40,287 bases of DNA from Legionellales bacterium (GCA_947478495.1 CANJVW010000017.1:1-40287); one strand, 5' to 3'; shown: positions 8,990 through 19,117, counted from the stretch's first letter. Notes: generated by a model not told the origin, from the letters alone. Translations and numbers: made by a program.

Positions 8990-9280
8990 TTGCTAACGTA
9001 TGATCCCAATAAGCGAGCGAAAACACTCGCCGAGCGTGTCCTCGACTTTTCAGACGCTCTTATTATTTTCAAAGGCGCTATCTATGAATTTGAGAATAAA
9101 AGAGCAGATTATCAAGAAAAGAGAATGATAGCTGTCGGCCACTTAGCTGGGCGTATGATTATAGTCGGTTATGTTGCGCGTGGTCATGCAGTACATGTAT
9201 TTTCAATGAAGAAGGCTAATGAGCGCGACGTTAAAAAATATCAAGAGCAATTTGAAGAAGGTGGATGCGCATACCATTGA
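8990..9280 (+). CDS. brnT: BrnT family toxin, second copy
   Basis: About 96 residues with a BrnT core: LTYDPNKRAKTLAERVLDF, then EKRMIAVGHLAGRMIIVGYV and HVFSMKKANERDVKKYQE. The usual I-S-A-R-K-A block reads FSMKKAN here. The start is uncertain. A TTG at 8990 begins the family homology. The only upstream alternative is a GTG at 8918 inside ihfB, which would add 24 unrelated residues. There is no strong ribosome site at either. The gene follows ihfB with no visible promoter of its own. It overlaps brnA by 62 bases. Confidence 0.8.
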   Translation: MLTYDPNKRAKTLAERVLDFSDALIIFKGAIYEFENKRADYQEKRMIAVGHLAGRMIIVGYVARGHAVHVFSMKKANERDVKKYQEQFEEGGCAYH

Positions 9281-9527
9281 TAAAGTGGGATACGATGAAT
9301 TGCCTGAATTAACAGATGAGATGTTTGATCGAGCGATTTATAAGGTAGATGGCGCAGTGCGGACAGCGCCTCGACGACGAGGCGCGCAAAAAAAAGAAAC
9401 TAAAGTGGCGGTGAATGTCAGATTGCCTCGAGCGGTGGTCGATTATTTTAAATGGGAGGGTCGCGGGTGGCAAACAAAAATAGGTGTTGCGTTAGAGGCC
9501 TGGATAAAATCCCATCCTCATAGTTAG
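9219..9527 (+). CDS. brnA: BrnA family antitoxin
   Basis: A 102-residue antitoxin with a variable N-terminal toxin-binding part (DELPELTDEMFDRAIYKVDG) and a ribbon-helix-helix-type C-terminus, VAVNVRLPRAVVDYFKWEGR then GWQTKIGVALEAWI, which is the BrnA signature. The ATG at 9219 has GAAGAAGG just upstream and lies within the end of brnT, the normal toxin-first order. It should neutralise BrnT and bind operator DNA, but no clear operator was found upstream. Confidence 0.88.
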   Translation: MSATLKNIKSNLKKVDAHTIDKVGYDELPELTDEMFDRAIYKVDGAVRTAPRRRGAQKKETKVAVNVRLPRAVVDYFKWEGRGWQTKIGVALEAWIKSHPHS

Positions 9528-9542
9528 CTGTTTGTATTATTG

Positions 9543-11381
9543 TTACCCTTGCGCCTTCAACCACGCCTCTTCCGTTTCCTCTAGCTCTTTTTTCAGCTGC
9601 AACTGCTTCGCAAGACACTCTTGCAGCTCCACCTTATTTTTTTGTTCGTAAATAGCTGCATCCGCCAAGCGCGTTTCAACGATCGCGAGTCCTTTTTGTA
9701 GTACATCCATTTTATCGGTTAATTTTTTGATTTGCGCAGCGGTTGCCACGCGTGGTTTCTCGATAGGAGCAGCGGGAAGCGGCGCCGATTGTGTGAGTGC
9801 TTTTTGTCGTTTACGATAACCTGACAACCATTTCTCATAATCACTTAAATCACCTGTGAAGTCTTCCAATTTTCCATCCGCAATCAGCCACAAAGTATCC
9901 GCGGTAGTGCGCAACAAGAATCGATCATGCGACACGAGAATGACGGCACCTTGATAGGTTTGCAGCGCGATACTGAGCGCTTGACGCATTTCCAAATCAA
10001 GATGGTTGGTCGGTTCATCCAATAATAATAAATTGGGGTTTTGCCACACAATGAGCGCGAGTGCGAGTCGAGATTTTTCACCGCCCGAAAAATTGCTGAC
10101 CGCTTCAAAGACGCGATTGCTGGAAAAGCCAAAGCTGCCCAAAAATCCGCGGAGTTCTTTTTCGGGGTGTCGTTCGGCTAATTCGCGTAAGTGATCCAGC
10201 GGTGTTTTATCTAATATTAAGTGATCGATTTGATGCTGCGCGAAATAACCAATGCGTAATCGCGCACCGACGGATCGCTCACCGAGTGCGGCTTCCAACG
10301 TGCCCGCTAAACATTTAATGAAACTGGATTTACCCGCGCCATTCGGGCCAATAAGGCCAATGCGATCTTGCGGTGCGATGCTGATATTCAAATTGCTTAA
10401 CACGATTTTCTCACCATAATGAATACCGACATCACGCAATGAGGCAAGCGGATGAGGGCAATCCAACGGTTCTTTAAATTCAAACTGAAAAGGAGAATCC
10501 TGCTGAACAGCGCTGACTGTTTCCATCCGCTCTAAGGCTTTAATACGGCTTTGTGCTTGAGACGCTTTAGAGGCTTTTGCGCGGAAGCGATTAATAAAAC
10601 TATTCAGATGATCAATTTTCTTTTGTTGTTTTTCATAAACCGCTTGTTGTAGGCGCAATGAATCCGCTAATTGTTTTTCAAATTCCGAATAGTCACCCGT
10701 GTATGATTTGAGTTGTTGATTGGACAAGTGTGCAATGTGAGACACCACATCATCCAAAAAGTCACGATCGTGTGAAATTAACAATAAAGTGCCAGGATAT
10801 AATTTCAGCCAATTTTGAAGCCACAACACCGCATCCAAATCCAAATGGTTGGTGGGTTCGTCTAACAGCAACATATCCGATCGACACATCAGTGCTTTAG
10901 CCAAATTAAGCCGCATGCGCCAACCGCCTGAAAATTCGGCGACGGATTTTTGTTGTTCGATCGAATTAAATCCCAATCCATCTAGCAATTGTGCGGCACG
11001 CGCAGGGGCGGTGTAGGCATCAATGATGCCCATCTCGATATGACAATTCGCAATGTCGTTTCCGTCATTGCTCTCTTCGGCTAATCGTAATTTTTCTTCG
11101 ACGGCTTGCAATGCCGCATCACCCTCTAATACATATTGCAATGCAGACGCGAAATAGGCCGGCGTTTCCTGTTCAACGGATGCAAATTGCAGATTCTTCC
11201 CGATGTCTACCTGCCCCACATCCGCTTCGAGTTCGCCCCTCAAAAGGGCAAACAAACTGGTTTTGCCCGTGCCATTGGATCCAATCACACCGACCCGTTG
11301 TCCGGGATAAACCGTCCAGTTGACTTTGTCGAGCAATACATGGGGTCCACGACGAAGCGTGACGTTTTGTAGCGTAATCAT
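9543..11381 (-). CDS. yheS: ABC-F family ATP-binding protein YheS
   Basis: A soluble ABC-F ATPase with two nucleotide-binding domains and no membrane part. Family members bind the ribosome E site or rescue stalled ribosomes. Domain 1 has GSNGTGKTS (34-42), FSGGWRMRLNLAKAL and LLLLDEPTNHLDLDAV. Domain 2 has GPNGAGKSS, FSGGEKSRLALAL and a second LLLLDEPTNHLDLEM. The inter-domain linker KKIDHLNSFINRFRAKASKA is typical. A C-terminal coiled coil follows, ending WLKAQG. The start at 11381 (MITLQN) is preferred to a GTG at 11393 because AGGTG is spaced nine bases before it. The gene is alone, divergent from the 1359-residue gene, with about 160 bases between them. Confidence 0.95.
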   Translation of the reverse strand: MITLQNVTLRRGPHVLLDKVNWTVYPGQRVGVIGSNGTGKTSLFALLRGELEADVGQVDIGKNLQFASVEQETPAYFASALQYVLEGDAALQAVEEKLRLAEESNDGNDIANCHIEMGIIDAYTAPARAAQLLDGLGFNSIEQQKSVAEFSGGWRMRLNLAKALMCRSDMLLLDEPTNHLDLDAVLWLQNWLKLYPGTLLLISHDRDFLDDVVSHIAHLSNQQLKSYTGDYSEFEKQLADSLRLQQAVYEKQQKKIDHLNSFINRFRAKASKASQAQSRIKALERMETVSAVQQDSPFQFEFKEPLDCPHPLASLRDVGIHYGEKIVLSNLNISIAPQDRIGLIGPNGAGKSSFIKCLAGTLEAALGERSVGARLRIGYFAQHQIDHLILDKTPLDHLRELAERHPEKELRGFLGSFGFSSNRVFEAVSNFSGGEKSRLALALIVWQNPNLLLLDEPTNHLDLEMRQALSIALQTYQGAVILVSHDRFLLRTTADTLWLIADGKLEDFTGDLSDYEKWLSGYRKRQKALTQSAPLPAAPIEKPRVATAAQIKKLTDKMDVLQKGLAIVETRLADAAIYEQKNKVELQECLAKQLQLKKELEETEEAWLKAQG

Positions 11382-11545
11382 ATAAAAGAACACCTAAAAT
11401 GGGATCGGCCAAGCCTAACGCGTCGATTCAATTGACGCAATCTTTTCCTAGTGTACCTTCTTTATTGGCATTAAACGATTAAAATGTATCCACAATCAAA
11501 AAAGCCAGGTACAATATCGCCACTTCAAATAAAGGAGAGACAGGC

Positions 11546-14500
11546 ATGTCAAGGATATTATCGGAGCAGATCAAAGAGCTTCGAAAAAGAATAGCGTCAT
11601 GGAAATCTTCTGGCGATACCCAGGGCAATATTGTAAGTGGCATAACACTCTTTTTAGACGCTGCCGCAGATGAAAATGATCCCATCATAGTGGAAGGGGT
11701 GCATTTGATGACAACGCTATTTAAAAAGAAACTATTCTGTGATGAGTCGAAGAGCGGGCAAGATATCACTTTGGACGATACTGATAAATGGACTACATAT
11801 TATTTGAAGCTTGCGACTAAAGTGAGCGAAGCAAGCAAAAATCCCAGCAAGACAAACTGGCGCGCTATCCTTGGCGCAGTCGCCATTATTATCGGCTCAC
11901 TGGTCATTGCCGCAGCGTTCGCGATGCTTTCAGGACCTCTTGCTCTGCCTGTTGCGATGGGTGGCGCCGCGCTGGTGGCGGGTGGATTGATTGCTATCAT
12001 TTATTCGTGTAATTGCGCCAAGAAATCGGTGGATTGGAATAAATTATTGCCCCCGGTTGGCGCGATCAACACTCATATGGGTTCGTTGTTTGGACTATCA
12101 TCTAGTCAATCAGCTGCTGCATCTCTCGCGAAAAAACAAGAAAAATTAGCAGAAGAAAGATCCAATAGTAAAGCGGAAGAAGCAGCAGCAAAAGAAAAAG
12201 CAGCAAAAGAAAAAGCAGCAAAAGAAAAAGCAGCAGAAGAAGAAGCTAAGCGCCAAGCAGCAGAAGAAAAAACAAAGCTAGAGGCAGAAGAAGTTGAGCG
12301 TAAAAAAGTAGAAAAAGAAAAACAAGCAGCAGAAGCAGAAGAAGCAGATCGCCAAGCAGAAGAAAAAACAAAGCTAGAGGCAGAAGAAGTACATCGCCAA
12401 GCAGAAGAAGCTGAGCGTGAAAAAGCAGAAAAAGACAAGCAAGAAGCAGCCTATCAAGCAGCAGAAGAAGAAAAGGCAAAGCTAGAAGCAAAAGCTCAAG
12501 GTGAAGCGAAATACCCAGATAATGAAGAAGACATTTTTTTACGTGTTGCAAAATCTCTGCGTCTTGATATCGAACCACTTAAGCTAGGCCACGAAGCAAG
12601 AAAAATAGTCAAAGCGCAAATAGCTCGAGACGCTTTAGATAAGCAGCAGACAGAAGAGAATGCGGCTTTGGAATTGCAACAGGCGGAAACAGAAAAAATT
12701 CAAAAAGCATTGGAGCTCAAAGAGTCAGCGGAAATGCATCTTAAAACACGTGCTTTATTGGACAAGACGAAAAAAACCTGCGCTTCGTTAGAAAGAGAGA
12801 AAGCTTTTGCTGGAAAAGCGATTGCTGATGTATCGAAAGAGATTGCAGATTTGCAGAAAAAGAATCAAGCGACGAATGTCGGGTATCAAGGATGGAGTGG
12901 ATGGTGGACAGCACCGGATGAGCGATTGATATCATCCCAAAAGGTTTTGGCATCCACTCAAGAAAGATTATCCCATGTTTTGGAAGAAGCGAAGGAGTTA
13001 ACGAGTCGTTTGGCGAGCGAACGCGAAATATTTGAGCGTCTTGGCGGCGATCCTGATGCAAGCATTCTGGGATTGCTAGGTAGCGCGCTTGCTGCTGCTG
13101 GGGGTGCGGCAGTGAGCACGGTAAGAAATATCAATGTAGGTGAAATTGTAATAAATACAAGAAATCAAGCCGTGAGTTTTGTTCGAGGTGAAACCTCTGC
13201 ACAGAAAGCACTGGCTGGCACTGCAACTGTTGCAGAAAATTGTGCCAAGTTCGCCAGAGGATTGGCGAATACCGGTAAACAAGCATTGAATGTCATGGGG
13301 TCAGCTACATCAGAGTTGGAGATGCATGATGATCCATCCTCCCTTGAACGTGTTGCTCAGACGGTGAATTCCGTAGCTAAAAATCCATTCATGGGGGGAC
13401 TAGAGTATGTGGTAAACAGGTCGCTATCTCGAGTAACTAGGAGCGATCAGATTGCTGCGGTTGCTCATGCTCAGGTCAATCACCCCCCTGTGCAACACTC
13501 AAGGTTCTGTCTTCAAATTGCCGGGGTCTATTCATTTACGCTGTTGGCCTGTGTTCGAGGGCTTAGAGCACCTCTTGCTTTGATAGAGGGGACAGTCACT
13601 GGACCGGTATCTGCTTTGGAGCGGTTATCGCATGCAGCGGATGTCATTAGAGCGAAATCGGAGAAGAATTTGCGTGCGCAAGTTGGTTTGGCGCGAGAGG
13701 GCTTCGTGGGTGTGCTCGAAGGTGCAAGAGTGGCGTTGACCGCGACACACGGCGAAAACAGTCCTCATGTTGAGTTGATCAAGAAGATTGAAGGAAGAGT
13801 GACTGGAGCTCTTGAGGGTTTTGATCAAAACGCTAACCTAAACAGTGCATTAGTTTTTGCGGGTCAAACGCATCGAGGAGTTGATGCGAGCGTGAAAGTG
13901 GTTACCACTTATATGGCGCTTGGAAAAGTGACGAGCTGGGTGGAGCATCTTGGCAAGCACCCTATTATCCCTAAAGTGCAATATACCCCATGGACAGATG
14001 GGCTCGCAGCGAGCGCTCGGGTTGCGATGTATTTAAATGCGATGGCAGCGATGCAAGAGCTATCATCTGTTGTGACGTCGGCTTGGCAGATGGGTGATCC
14101 GCTAAATCCTGAGTCTCCTGGGCGCAAGCAAATACAAGCAGTACTTGATCATATCTCACGCTTCATTCCGGCAAGTGAAGACTGGCCAGAAGAGAATTTC
14201 CCCGATCGGTTTGCGCTATTTGAAATGTTGCAATCTGATCAAGAAGATTCTTTTGTTCGTCAAGCAAAGCCACTCATTTGGAATTTGGTTTATAAAAAAT
14301 TATCTTCTATTGCGGCTAATTTAGCAGGAAAACCTGCCAAATTAGCGGGCGCAGCCATTGCGGGCATGGGTTATCGTGGTTGGCATTCGCTTGATACAGC
14401 GATTCCACCAGGATCGTTTGATCATTCAGGAGATGCTGCGTTCTCAGAATGCCTGCAAAGTACCGCCTGGTATTATTTTGTTGGTGCGTTGATTGAAGAG

Positions 14501-15625
14501 GTCGGCGGGTTGTGCTTAGAGCATGTTGCAAAAGGCGCTGTCTTTAAGAAACTACAGCCTTACGAGAAAGAGATGTCAGATGCGATAGATAGGACAGCAA
14601 GGGATATGTTGAAAAATATCCTATTTAATCCGAATGAACAAGCGATGGCGGAAAAATGTCTTTTGAGAAAAGTACAACAGATTGAAGTAAGAGGCGATAT
14701 TCAACTTCTTTCCCCCATTGAAGCAACTATTCTGCTGCGCGCGGCGATAGCGGAGAATCAAGGAGGAGAAGGCTCGCAGAATGCGCTTGCCTTGCAGGCA
14801 TGTCCTGTGGGCGCCGCTTCTCGGTCATCTCTGGTGGATGCGGCACAGAAAGTCACAACCGGACTGCTTCAGGGTTTGAATTTCTATTGCAGTTTAGAGC
14901 GAGAGCCTTCTTTGATAAGCGATCCAGCGAAATACATACAGAAAAAGGCTCGAGAGCATCCGACAGCAGTATCGGGCGTTTCTGCTGCGGGGGCGGTTGT
15001 TTGGTTGATGCCAATGATAGGAACTGTTCTTTATAATCAAGCCTATCCAATCATTGGAGTGAGCGTTGTTGGGTTAGGCGGTGCGCTCTGTTACAAGCAG
15101 TCTCAGCACGTTAGGGATGGGGTGAGTTGTGCAAAAATTGCTGCAAAAAATCTCCTTCCAAAAGTGATTCATTCTTCTGCAAACGCTATTGCCTCATGTG
15201 GAAGCTTTATGAAGACAGACCAACTATCATCATCATTCAGGGTGGTAGTAGCAGGAGTATTAGCGGGTTCAGCCGCATATAGAATTACATCGGGCAGCGA
15301 TGATTTCGCTGCTTCAGCAGGTGAATTAACTGCAGCAGCAGTTATTTTTATTGAGCCGAGCTGCGCCAAAGGGTTGTCGAGGGGGGTGAGAGTGATTTCT
15401 ACCGGTCTTTATGATGTGACAGCCTATGCTCTTAATGGAGTCGTTTGGGAGCTACCGAAGTGGGGCTGTGAGGCAACGATGAGAAACGGTACCGCATTGT
15501 TGTCGGGTGTAAAAAACAGATGGCGACAGGGTTTCTTTTGCAAGAGACAGTCTGCGGCTGTCCATGATCCGAGCTCCATCCCTGCTAACCGAGTGTTGCA
15601 GAAGTTGCAGAAAATATGGAATTAG
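11546..15625 (+). CDS. Large membrane and coiled-coil protein of unknown function, candidate secreted effector
   Basis: No family is recognised in this 1359-residue protein. Residues 107-152 form a hydrophobic hairpin of two likely membrane segments ([20 protein letters not shown] and [10 protein letters not shown]). Residues 190-322 are a highly charged Ala/Lys/Glu coiled coil with internal repeats. A second coiled coil covers roughly 360-500. The central and C-terminal parts are Ala/Val/Gly rich, with short hydrophobic stretches near 655, 1140-1182 and 1231-1250. It has no signal peptide. AAAGGAGAG precedes the ATG by about seven bases. Its stop codon overlaps the convergent dcd stop. Size, orphan status, paired membrane segments and coiled coils resemble Dot/Icm effectors of Legionellales that act on host membranes. 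That is inference only; a TolA-like envelope protein is an alternative. Confidence 0.8.
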   Translation: MSRILSEQIKELRKRIASWKSSGDTQGNIVSGITLFLDAAADENDPIIVEGVHLMTTLFKKKLFCDESKSGQDITLDDTDKWTTYYLKLATKVSEASKNPSKTNWRAILGAVAIIIGSLVIAAAFAMLSGPLALPVAMGGAALVAGGLIAIIYSCNCAKKSVDWNKLLPPVGAINTHMGSLFGLSSSQSAAASLAKKQEKLAEERSNSKAEEAAAKEKAAKEKAAKEKAAEEEAKRQAAEEKTKLEAEEVERKKVEKEKQAAEAEEADRQAEEKTKLEAEEVHRQAEEAEREKAEKDKQEAAYQAAEEEKAKLEAKAQGEAKYPDNEEDIFLRVAKSLRLDIEPLKLGHEARKIVKAQIARDALDKQQTEENAALELQQAETEKIQKALELKESAEMHLKTRALLDKTKKTCASLEREKAFAGKAIADVSKEIADLQKKNQATNVGYQGWSGWWTAPDERLISSQKVLASTQERLSHVLEEAKELTSRLASEREIFERLGGDPDASILGLLGSALAAAGGAAVSTVRNINVGEIVINTRNQAVSFVRGETSAQKALAGTATVAENCAKFARGLANTGKQALNVMGSATSELEMHDDPSSLERVAQTVNSVAKNPFMGGLEYVVNRSLSRVTRSDQIAAVAHAQVNHPPVQHSRFCLQIAGVYSFTLLACVRGLRAPLALIEGTVTGPVSALERLSHAADVIRAKSEKNLRAQVGLAREGFVGVLEGARVALTATHGENSPHVELIKKIEGRVTGALEGFDQNANLNSALVFAGQTHRGVDASVKVVTTYMALGKVTSWVEHLGKHPIIPKVQYTPWTDGLAASARVAMYLNAMAAMQELSSVVTSAWQMGDPLNPESPGRKQIQAVLDHISRFIPASEDWPEENFPDRFALFEMLQSDQEDSFVRQAKPLIWNLVYKKLSSIAANLAGKPAKLAGAAIAGMGYRGWHSLDTAIPPGSFDHSGDAAFSECLQSTAWYYFVGALIEEVGGLCLEHVAKGAVFKKLQPYEKEMSDAIDRTARDMLKNILFNPNEQAMAEKCLLRKVQQIEVRGDIQLLSPIEATILLRAAIAENQGGEGSQNALALQACPVGAASRSSLVDAAQKVTTGLLQGLNFYCSLEREPSLISDPAKYIQKKAREHPTAVSGVSAAGAVVWLMPMIGTVLYNQAYPIIGVSVVGLGGALCYKQSQHVRDGVSCAKIAAKNLLPKVIHSSANAIASCGSFMKTDQLSSSFRVVVAGVLAGSAAYRITSGSDDFAASAGELTAAAVIFIEPSCAKGLSRGVRVISTGLYDVTAYALNGVVWELPKWGCEATMRNGTALLSGVKNRWRQGFFCKRQSAAVHDPSSIPANRVLQKLQKIWN
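12185..12390 (+). repeat. Internal coding repeats in the large coiled-coil gene
   Basis: Three exact tandem 15-base units GCAGCAAAAGAAAAA (12185-12229) encode repeated AAKEK. A 34-base segment is identical at 12261-12294 and 12357-12390, 96 bases apart, and encodes [11 protein letters not shown]. Such direct repeats can expand or contract and change coiled-coil length between strains. Confidence 0.9.
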
Positions 15626-16188
15626 GCAATGGGCAACGTCACGCCCTTTTGCCCTTGGTATTTGCCTTCGCGGTCTTTGTAAGACGTTTCACACATTTCA
15701 TCAGACTCTAAAAACAAAACCTGTGCCACACCCTCATTCGCGTAAATCTTCGCGGGGAGTGTGGTGGTATTGGAAAACTCTAACGTGATATGACCTTCCC
15801 ATTCCGGTTCGAGTGGTGTGACGTTGACGATAATACCGCACCGTGCATAGGTGGATTTTCCTAAACAAATAACCAACACATTGCGTGGAATGCGAAAATA
15901 TTCGACGCTGTGAGCGAGAGCAAAGGAATTGGGCGGGATAATGCAAACATCGGAATTCACATCCACAAAGCTGTGCTCTGAAAAATTCTTCGGATCAACA
16001 ATTGCTGAATTGATATTCGTGAATATTTTAAAATCGCGCGCACAGCGAATATCGTAGCCATAGCTTGATGTACCATAGGAAATAATTTTGCCTGACATAT
16101 TCTCTCGGCATTGTTGCGGCTCAAAGGGTGAAATCATATTGTGTTGCTCGGCCATTCTTCGAATCCATTTATCTGACTTAATGCTCAT
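15622..16188 (-). CDS. dcd: dCTP deaminase
   Basis: Dcd deaminates dCTP to dUTP, feeding dTMP synthesis through dUTPase. The 188 residues are typical. The trimer-fold signatures are present: [33 protein letters not shown]-like (here [20 protein letters not shown]) and [17 protein letters not shown] with the catalytic Glu, then [18 protein letters not shown] lies about nine bases before the ATG. It is the last gene of a pfp-mrp-dcd run, 18 bases after mrp. Its TAA stop overlaps the TAG stop of the convergent 1359-residue gene, leaving no room for a terminator between them. Confidence 0.97.
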   Translation of the reverse strand: MSIKSDKWIRRMAEQHNMISPFEPQQCRENMSGKIISYGTSSYGYDIRCARDFKIFTNINSAIVDPKNFSEHSFVDVNSDVCIIPPNSFALAHSVEYFRIPRNVLVICLGKSTYARCGIIVNVTPLEPEWEGHITLEFSNTTTLPAKIYANEGVAQVLFLESDEMCETSYKDREGKYQGQKGVTLPIA

Positions 16189-16206
16189 TAGTGTATTCCT
16201 TTAAAG

Positions 16207-17025
16207 TTAATCATTTTGAATGGTAATACGAGGAAAAGGAAGGGCGGCATCAGTTGCTATGGCGTCCATTTTTTTCATGATAGCGCGCGCAATGCGTCGA
16301 TATTCTAGCGCGGCTTTCCCATCGGGTTCAGCGATGACGGTTGGCTGACCATGATCGGTTTGTTCGCGAATTTTTTTATCGAGCGGCAAGGCACCTAGCA
16401 ATTGAACATCTAAATCTGTTGCCATCTTCTTTCCGCCGCCAGCGCCAAAAATCGCTTCTTCATGACCGCAAGAAGAACACACATGATGGCTCATGTTTTC
16501 AATAATACCGAGTACAGGGACTTTGACTTTTTGAAATAAGTTAACCGCGCGCTTTGCATCGAGGAGCGCTAAATCTTGCGGTGTTGTGACAATGACGGCA
16601 CCCGTCACCGGAATTTTTTGAGCCATGGTGAGCTGGATATCGCCTGTGCCAGGCGGCAAATCGAGAATGAGATAATCTAAATTATCCCATTGTGTATCAT
16701 TCAGCAATTGTTGCAATGCCATACTCACCATAGGTCCCCGCCACGCCATGGATGACGAATCATCCACGAGATAGCCAATCGACATGGATTGCAAACCGTG
16801 CGCCATGATGGGCGATCGGTTTTTTTTGTCTTGAAGTTCAGGGCGTGTCGTTACGCCCAGCATTAAGGGCTGGCTCGGTCCATAAATATCTGCATCTAAA
16901 ATACCGACGCGCGCGCCTTCTTTTGAAAGCGCAAGAGCAAGATTGACAGCGGTGGTGGATTTGCCCACACCACCTTTGCCGGATGCCACTGCGATAATAT
17001 GTTTAATGCCTGGGATCGGTTCCAT
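16207..17025 (-). CDS. mrp: Iron-sulfur cluster carrier protein Mrp/ApbC
   Basis: A P-loop NTPase that binds and hands over Fe-S clusters in the cytosol. It has a deviant Walker A ASGKGGVGKST (14-24), ILDADIYGPSQP (42-53), LDLPPGTGD and a cluster-binding CSSC (C183, C186). At 272 residues it lacks the roughly 90-residue N-terminal MIP18/DUF59 domain of E. coli Mrp and resembles shorter ApbC/NBP35 forms. The ATG overlaps the TAA stop of pfp (TAATG), so translation is coupled to pfp. A metG neighbour, common elsewhere, is absent. Confidence 0.95.
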   Translation of the reverse strand: MEPIPGIKHIIAVASGKGGVGKSTTAVNLALALSKEGARVGILDADIYGPSQPLMLGVTTRPELQDKKNRSPIMAHGLQSMSIGYLVDDSSSMAWRGPMVSMALQQLLNDTQWDNLDYLILDLPPGTGDIQLTMAQKIPVTGAVIVTTPQDLALLDAKRAVNLFQKVKVPVLGIIENMSHHVCSSCGHEEAIFGAGGGKKMATDLDVQLLGALPLDKKIREQTDHGQPTVIAEPDGKAALEYRRIARAIMKKMDAIATDAALPFPRITIQND

Positions 17026-18284
17026 TAGAGGTCAAACACCGTGCTGAGTTGTTTAGCCACCGATTGATTCCGGAGCTTCACATAGAGCGGCAAACCGTTT
17101 TGATACGGTGGGTAATCTTCGCCTTCAATGAGAGGTGAGAGATAGCGCCGACATTTTTCCGTAATTCCAAAACCATCTGGTGTCATGTAATCGCGTGGCA
17201 TCTTGACTTCGACGTTCGCTACTTTTTCAAGGGGTGCATCACTAATGTGCCACCGATAGGGCGCATCTGAGTCGCGCACAATGATTGGCATCACAGCGTT
17301 TTTGCCCGAAAGGGCCATTTCAACGGCGGCTTTTCCGAGCGCATAGGCTTGGCTGACATCGGTTTTGGATGCGATGTGACGTGCGGAGCGTTGCAAGTAA
17401 TCTGCGAGCGCCCAATGGTATTTAAATCCGAGTTTATCTTTGATTAGTTTGGCGATGAGAGGTGCTACACCACCGAGTTGCATGTGGCCAAATGCATCGA
17501 GTAATCCGGATTCAGAGACGAAGTGGCCGTCTGCATTGCGCAATCCTTCTGATGCGACAATCGAACAGAATCCGTGTTTTTTAACGCTGTCTGCGACGCG
17601 CGTCAAAAAGGCTTGGGGGTCAAAGGTGATTTCAGGGAACAAGATAATGTGCGGTGCATCGCCTTCGCGTTGTGCGGCGAGTCCGCTGGCAGCAGCAATC
17701 CAGCCCGCATGTCGACCCATCACCTCTAAAATAAAAACCTTGGTCGAGGTGAGCGCCATCGATGCAACATCTAAGCTCGCTTCTTTAATGGACACCGCGA
17801 CGTATTTTGCAACCGATCCAAAGCCGGGTGAATTATCCGTAAAGGGGAGGTCGTTGTCGATGGTCTTCGGCACGCCAATGCAAGTGATGGGATAGCCCAA
17901 TGTTCGGCTGATTTCCGAGACTTTGAAGGCGGTATCTTGCGAATCGCCCCCACCGTTATAGAAAAAGTAACGAATATGATGGGCTGAAAAAACATCAATT
18001 AAGCGTTCATATTGTGCTCTATCCTTTTCCAAAGACCCTAATTTATGGCGGCAAGACCCAAACGCGCCAGCGGGAGTATGGCGTAGTGCGGCAATATCCG
18101 CATCCGATTCATGAGAGGTATCGATGAGCTCTTCCGTTAGCGCTCCAATGATGCCATTGCGCGCCGCAAAGACTTTACCTATTTTGTCAGGATGCAGTCT
18201 GGCGGTTTGAATCACGCCGCAGGCGGATGCATTGATGACAGATGTGACACCGCCTGACTGGGCGTAGAGGGCATTGGGCAGCAT
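17025..18284 (-). CDS. pfp: Pyrophosphate-dependent 6-phosphofructokinase
   Basis: Reversible phosphorylation of fructose 6-phosphate using PPi in place of ATP. The phosphoryl-donor loop reads GGGDSQ with Asp at residue 114, and the catalytic loop reads PKTIDND with Lys at 140. This Asp/Lys pair is the known marker of PPi-using enzymes; ATP-PFKs have Gly at both places. Other blocks are LYAQSGGVTSVINA, EVMGRHAGWIAA and the substrate region FPEITFD. At 419 residues it fits the PFP subgroup. Because the reaction is near equilibrium it can serve glycolysis and gluconeogenesis. It leads the pfp-mrp-dcd operon; no strong Shine-Dalgarno is visible before its ATG. Confidence 0.95.
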   Translation of the reverse strand: MLPNALYAQSGGVTSVINASACGVIQTARLHPDKIGKVFAARNGIIGALTEELIDTSHESDADIAALRHTPAGAFGSCRHKLGSLEKDRAQYERLIDVFSAHHIRYFFYNGGGDSQDTAFKVSEISRTLGYPITCIGVPKTIDNDLPFTDNSPGFGSVAKYVAVSIKEASLDVASMALTSTKVFILEVMGRHAGWIAAASGLAAQREGDAPHIILFPEITFDPQAFLTRVADSVKKHGFCSIVASEGLRNADGHFVSESGLLDAFGHMQLGGVAPLIAKLIKDKLGFKYHWALADYLQRSARHIASKTDVSQAYALGKAAVEMALSGKNAVMPIIVRDSDAPYRWHISDAPLEKVANVEVKMPRDYMTPDGFGITEKCRRYLSPLIEGEDYPPYQNGLPLYVKLRNQSVAKQLSTVFDL

Positions 18285-18366
18285 GTTTGTTCGCTCGAAG
18301 GTTTGTTTTGCGAACTATATCTCAAACGGCCAGAGGAGAGCAACAAGAGCGAGGGCTTGATGGGTG

Positions 18367-18396
18367 TTTCCAAAACAAGATTATCTCTGCTAGAAT
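18367..18396 (+). promoter_or_regulatory. Probable promoter of the outer-membrane protein gene
   Basis: TTTCCA (18367-18372) and TAGAAT (18391-18396, five of six consensus bases) are separated by 18 bases and lie about 45 bases before the start codon. The -35 is weak (four of six). It is the best candidate in the gap shared with the divergent pfp. Confidence 0.4.
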
Positions 18397-18440
18397 CGTG
18401 TTGACTCAGGATATATTCAACCATTGGAGAGAGACTTTTT

Positions 18441-19073
18441 ATGAAAATGAATAAGATCATTACAGTTTGCTTAATAACGGCATCGTCTTTGGCTTTTGCA
18501 TCGATGACAATCGCCGCAACGCCAGGTAGCTACATCGGTTTGGGCTTAGGCGGTAGCAATGTTCCATCCCCTAATATTTTTGCAGCCACTACTTCCACGA
18601 CAACGATGGGGTTTGCAGGCCGCGCATTTGGCGGTTACAACGTAAATCGTAATTTTGGTGTGGAAGCCGGTTACGCTTATTACAAACAGGCAAGCGCGAA
18701 TGTGTCGTCAGGCGGTGCCAGCGCGTCTTTGACGCGTGATATCAGCACCATCAATTTAGTCGGTAAGGCTTATTTACCACTAGAAGATAACTTTGATTTG
18801 TATGCACTAGGTGGCGGAGCAATGGTGCTCAATAAAGTGGGATATACTAACAGTGGCGTTCCTGTGAATGCTGGCGTGTCTTATGCTGCTGGTACAGCGC
18901 ATATGATATCGCCTGAGCTTGGTGCGGGTGCGATGTATGCCATTAGCAACCAATTAAGCACTGGCGTAGAATACTCTTACATCTTCTCAGGCCATGGCAA
19001 CACCAATACCAACTCTACTGCGACCCCCGGTTCTGGTTTGTTGACAGTGGATTTGAGCTACTACTTCGGTTGA
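18441..19073 (+). CDS. Small outer-membrane beta-barrel protein
   Basis: A 210-residue precursor with a signal peptide (from MKMNKIITVCLITASSLAFA to about residue 26, TIAA). The mature part has alternating aromatic and small residues as in eight-stranded OmpA/OmpW-like barrels: SYIGLGLGGS, GFAGRAFGGYNVNRNFGVEA, LYALGGGAMV, LSTGVEYSYIFSG and the last strand LLTVDLSYYFG. It ends in Phe-Gly where BAM substrates usually end in Phe. GGAGAGAG lies before the ATG. It is monocistronic, between pfp (divergent) and mpl (convergent). Its role may be structural, adhesive or immune-related and cannot be told from sequence. Confidence 0.88.
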   Translation: MKMNKIITVCLITASSLAFASMTIAATPGSYIGLGLGGSNVPSPNIFAATTSTTTMGFAGRAFGGYNVNRNFGVEAGYAYYKQASANVSSGGASASLTRDISTINLVGKAYLPLEDNFDLYALGGGAMVLNKVGYTNSGVPVNAGVSYAAGTAHMISPELGAGAMYAISNQLSTGVEYSYIFSGHGNTNTNSTATPGSGLLTVDLSYYFG

Positions 19074-19090
19074 TGCATGAATGGTGGATG

Positions 19091-19117
19091 GATGGGATGC
19101 AAATAATGCATCTCATC
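19091..19117. terminator. Hairpin between convergent omp and mpl genes
   Basis: GATGGGATGCA (19091-19101) pairs with TGCATCTCATC (19107-19117) around a five-base loop, with one G-T wobble. No clean T-run follows on either strand, so it may be a weak bidirectional terminator or only an mRNA-end stabiliser. Confidence 0.45.

Noticed and set aside
11461-11490. ATTAA-ACG-ATTAA direct repeat upstream of the 1359-residue gene as a PmrA box
   Set aside because: PmrA half-sites are spaced one helical turn apart (period about 11); here the period is 8, so the match is not convincing.
12106-12578. Two 110-codon minus-strand frames opposite the coiled-coil region
   Set aside because: They are the complement of repetitive Lys/Glu/Ala codons, giving poly-Ser/Phe or poly-Leu products with no start signal.
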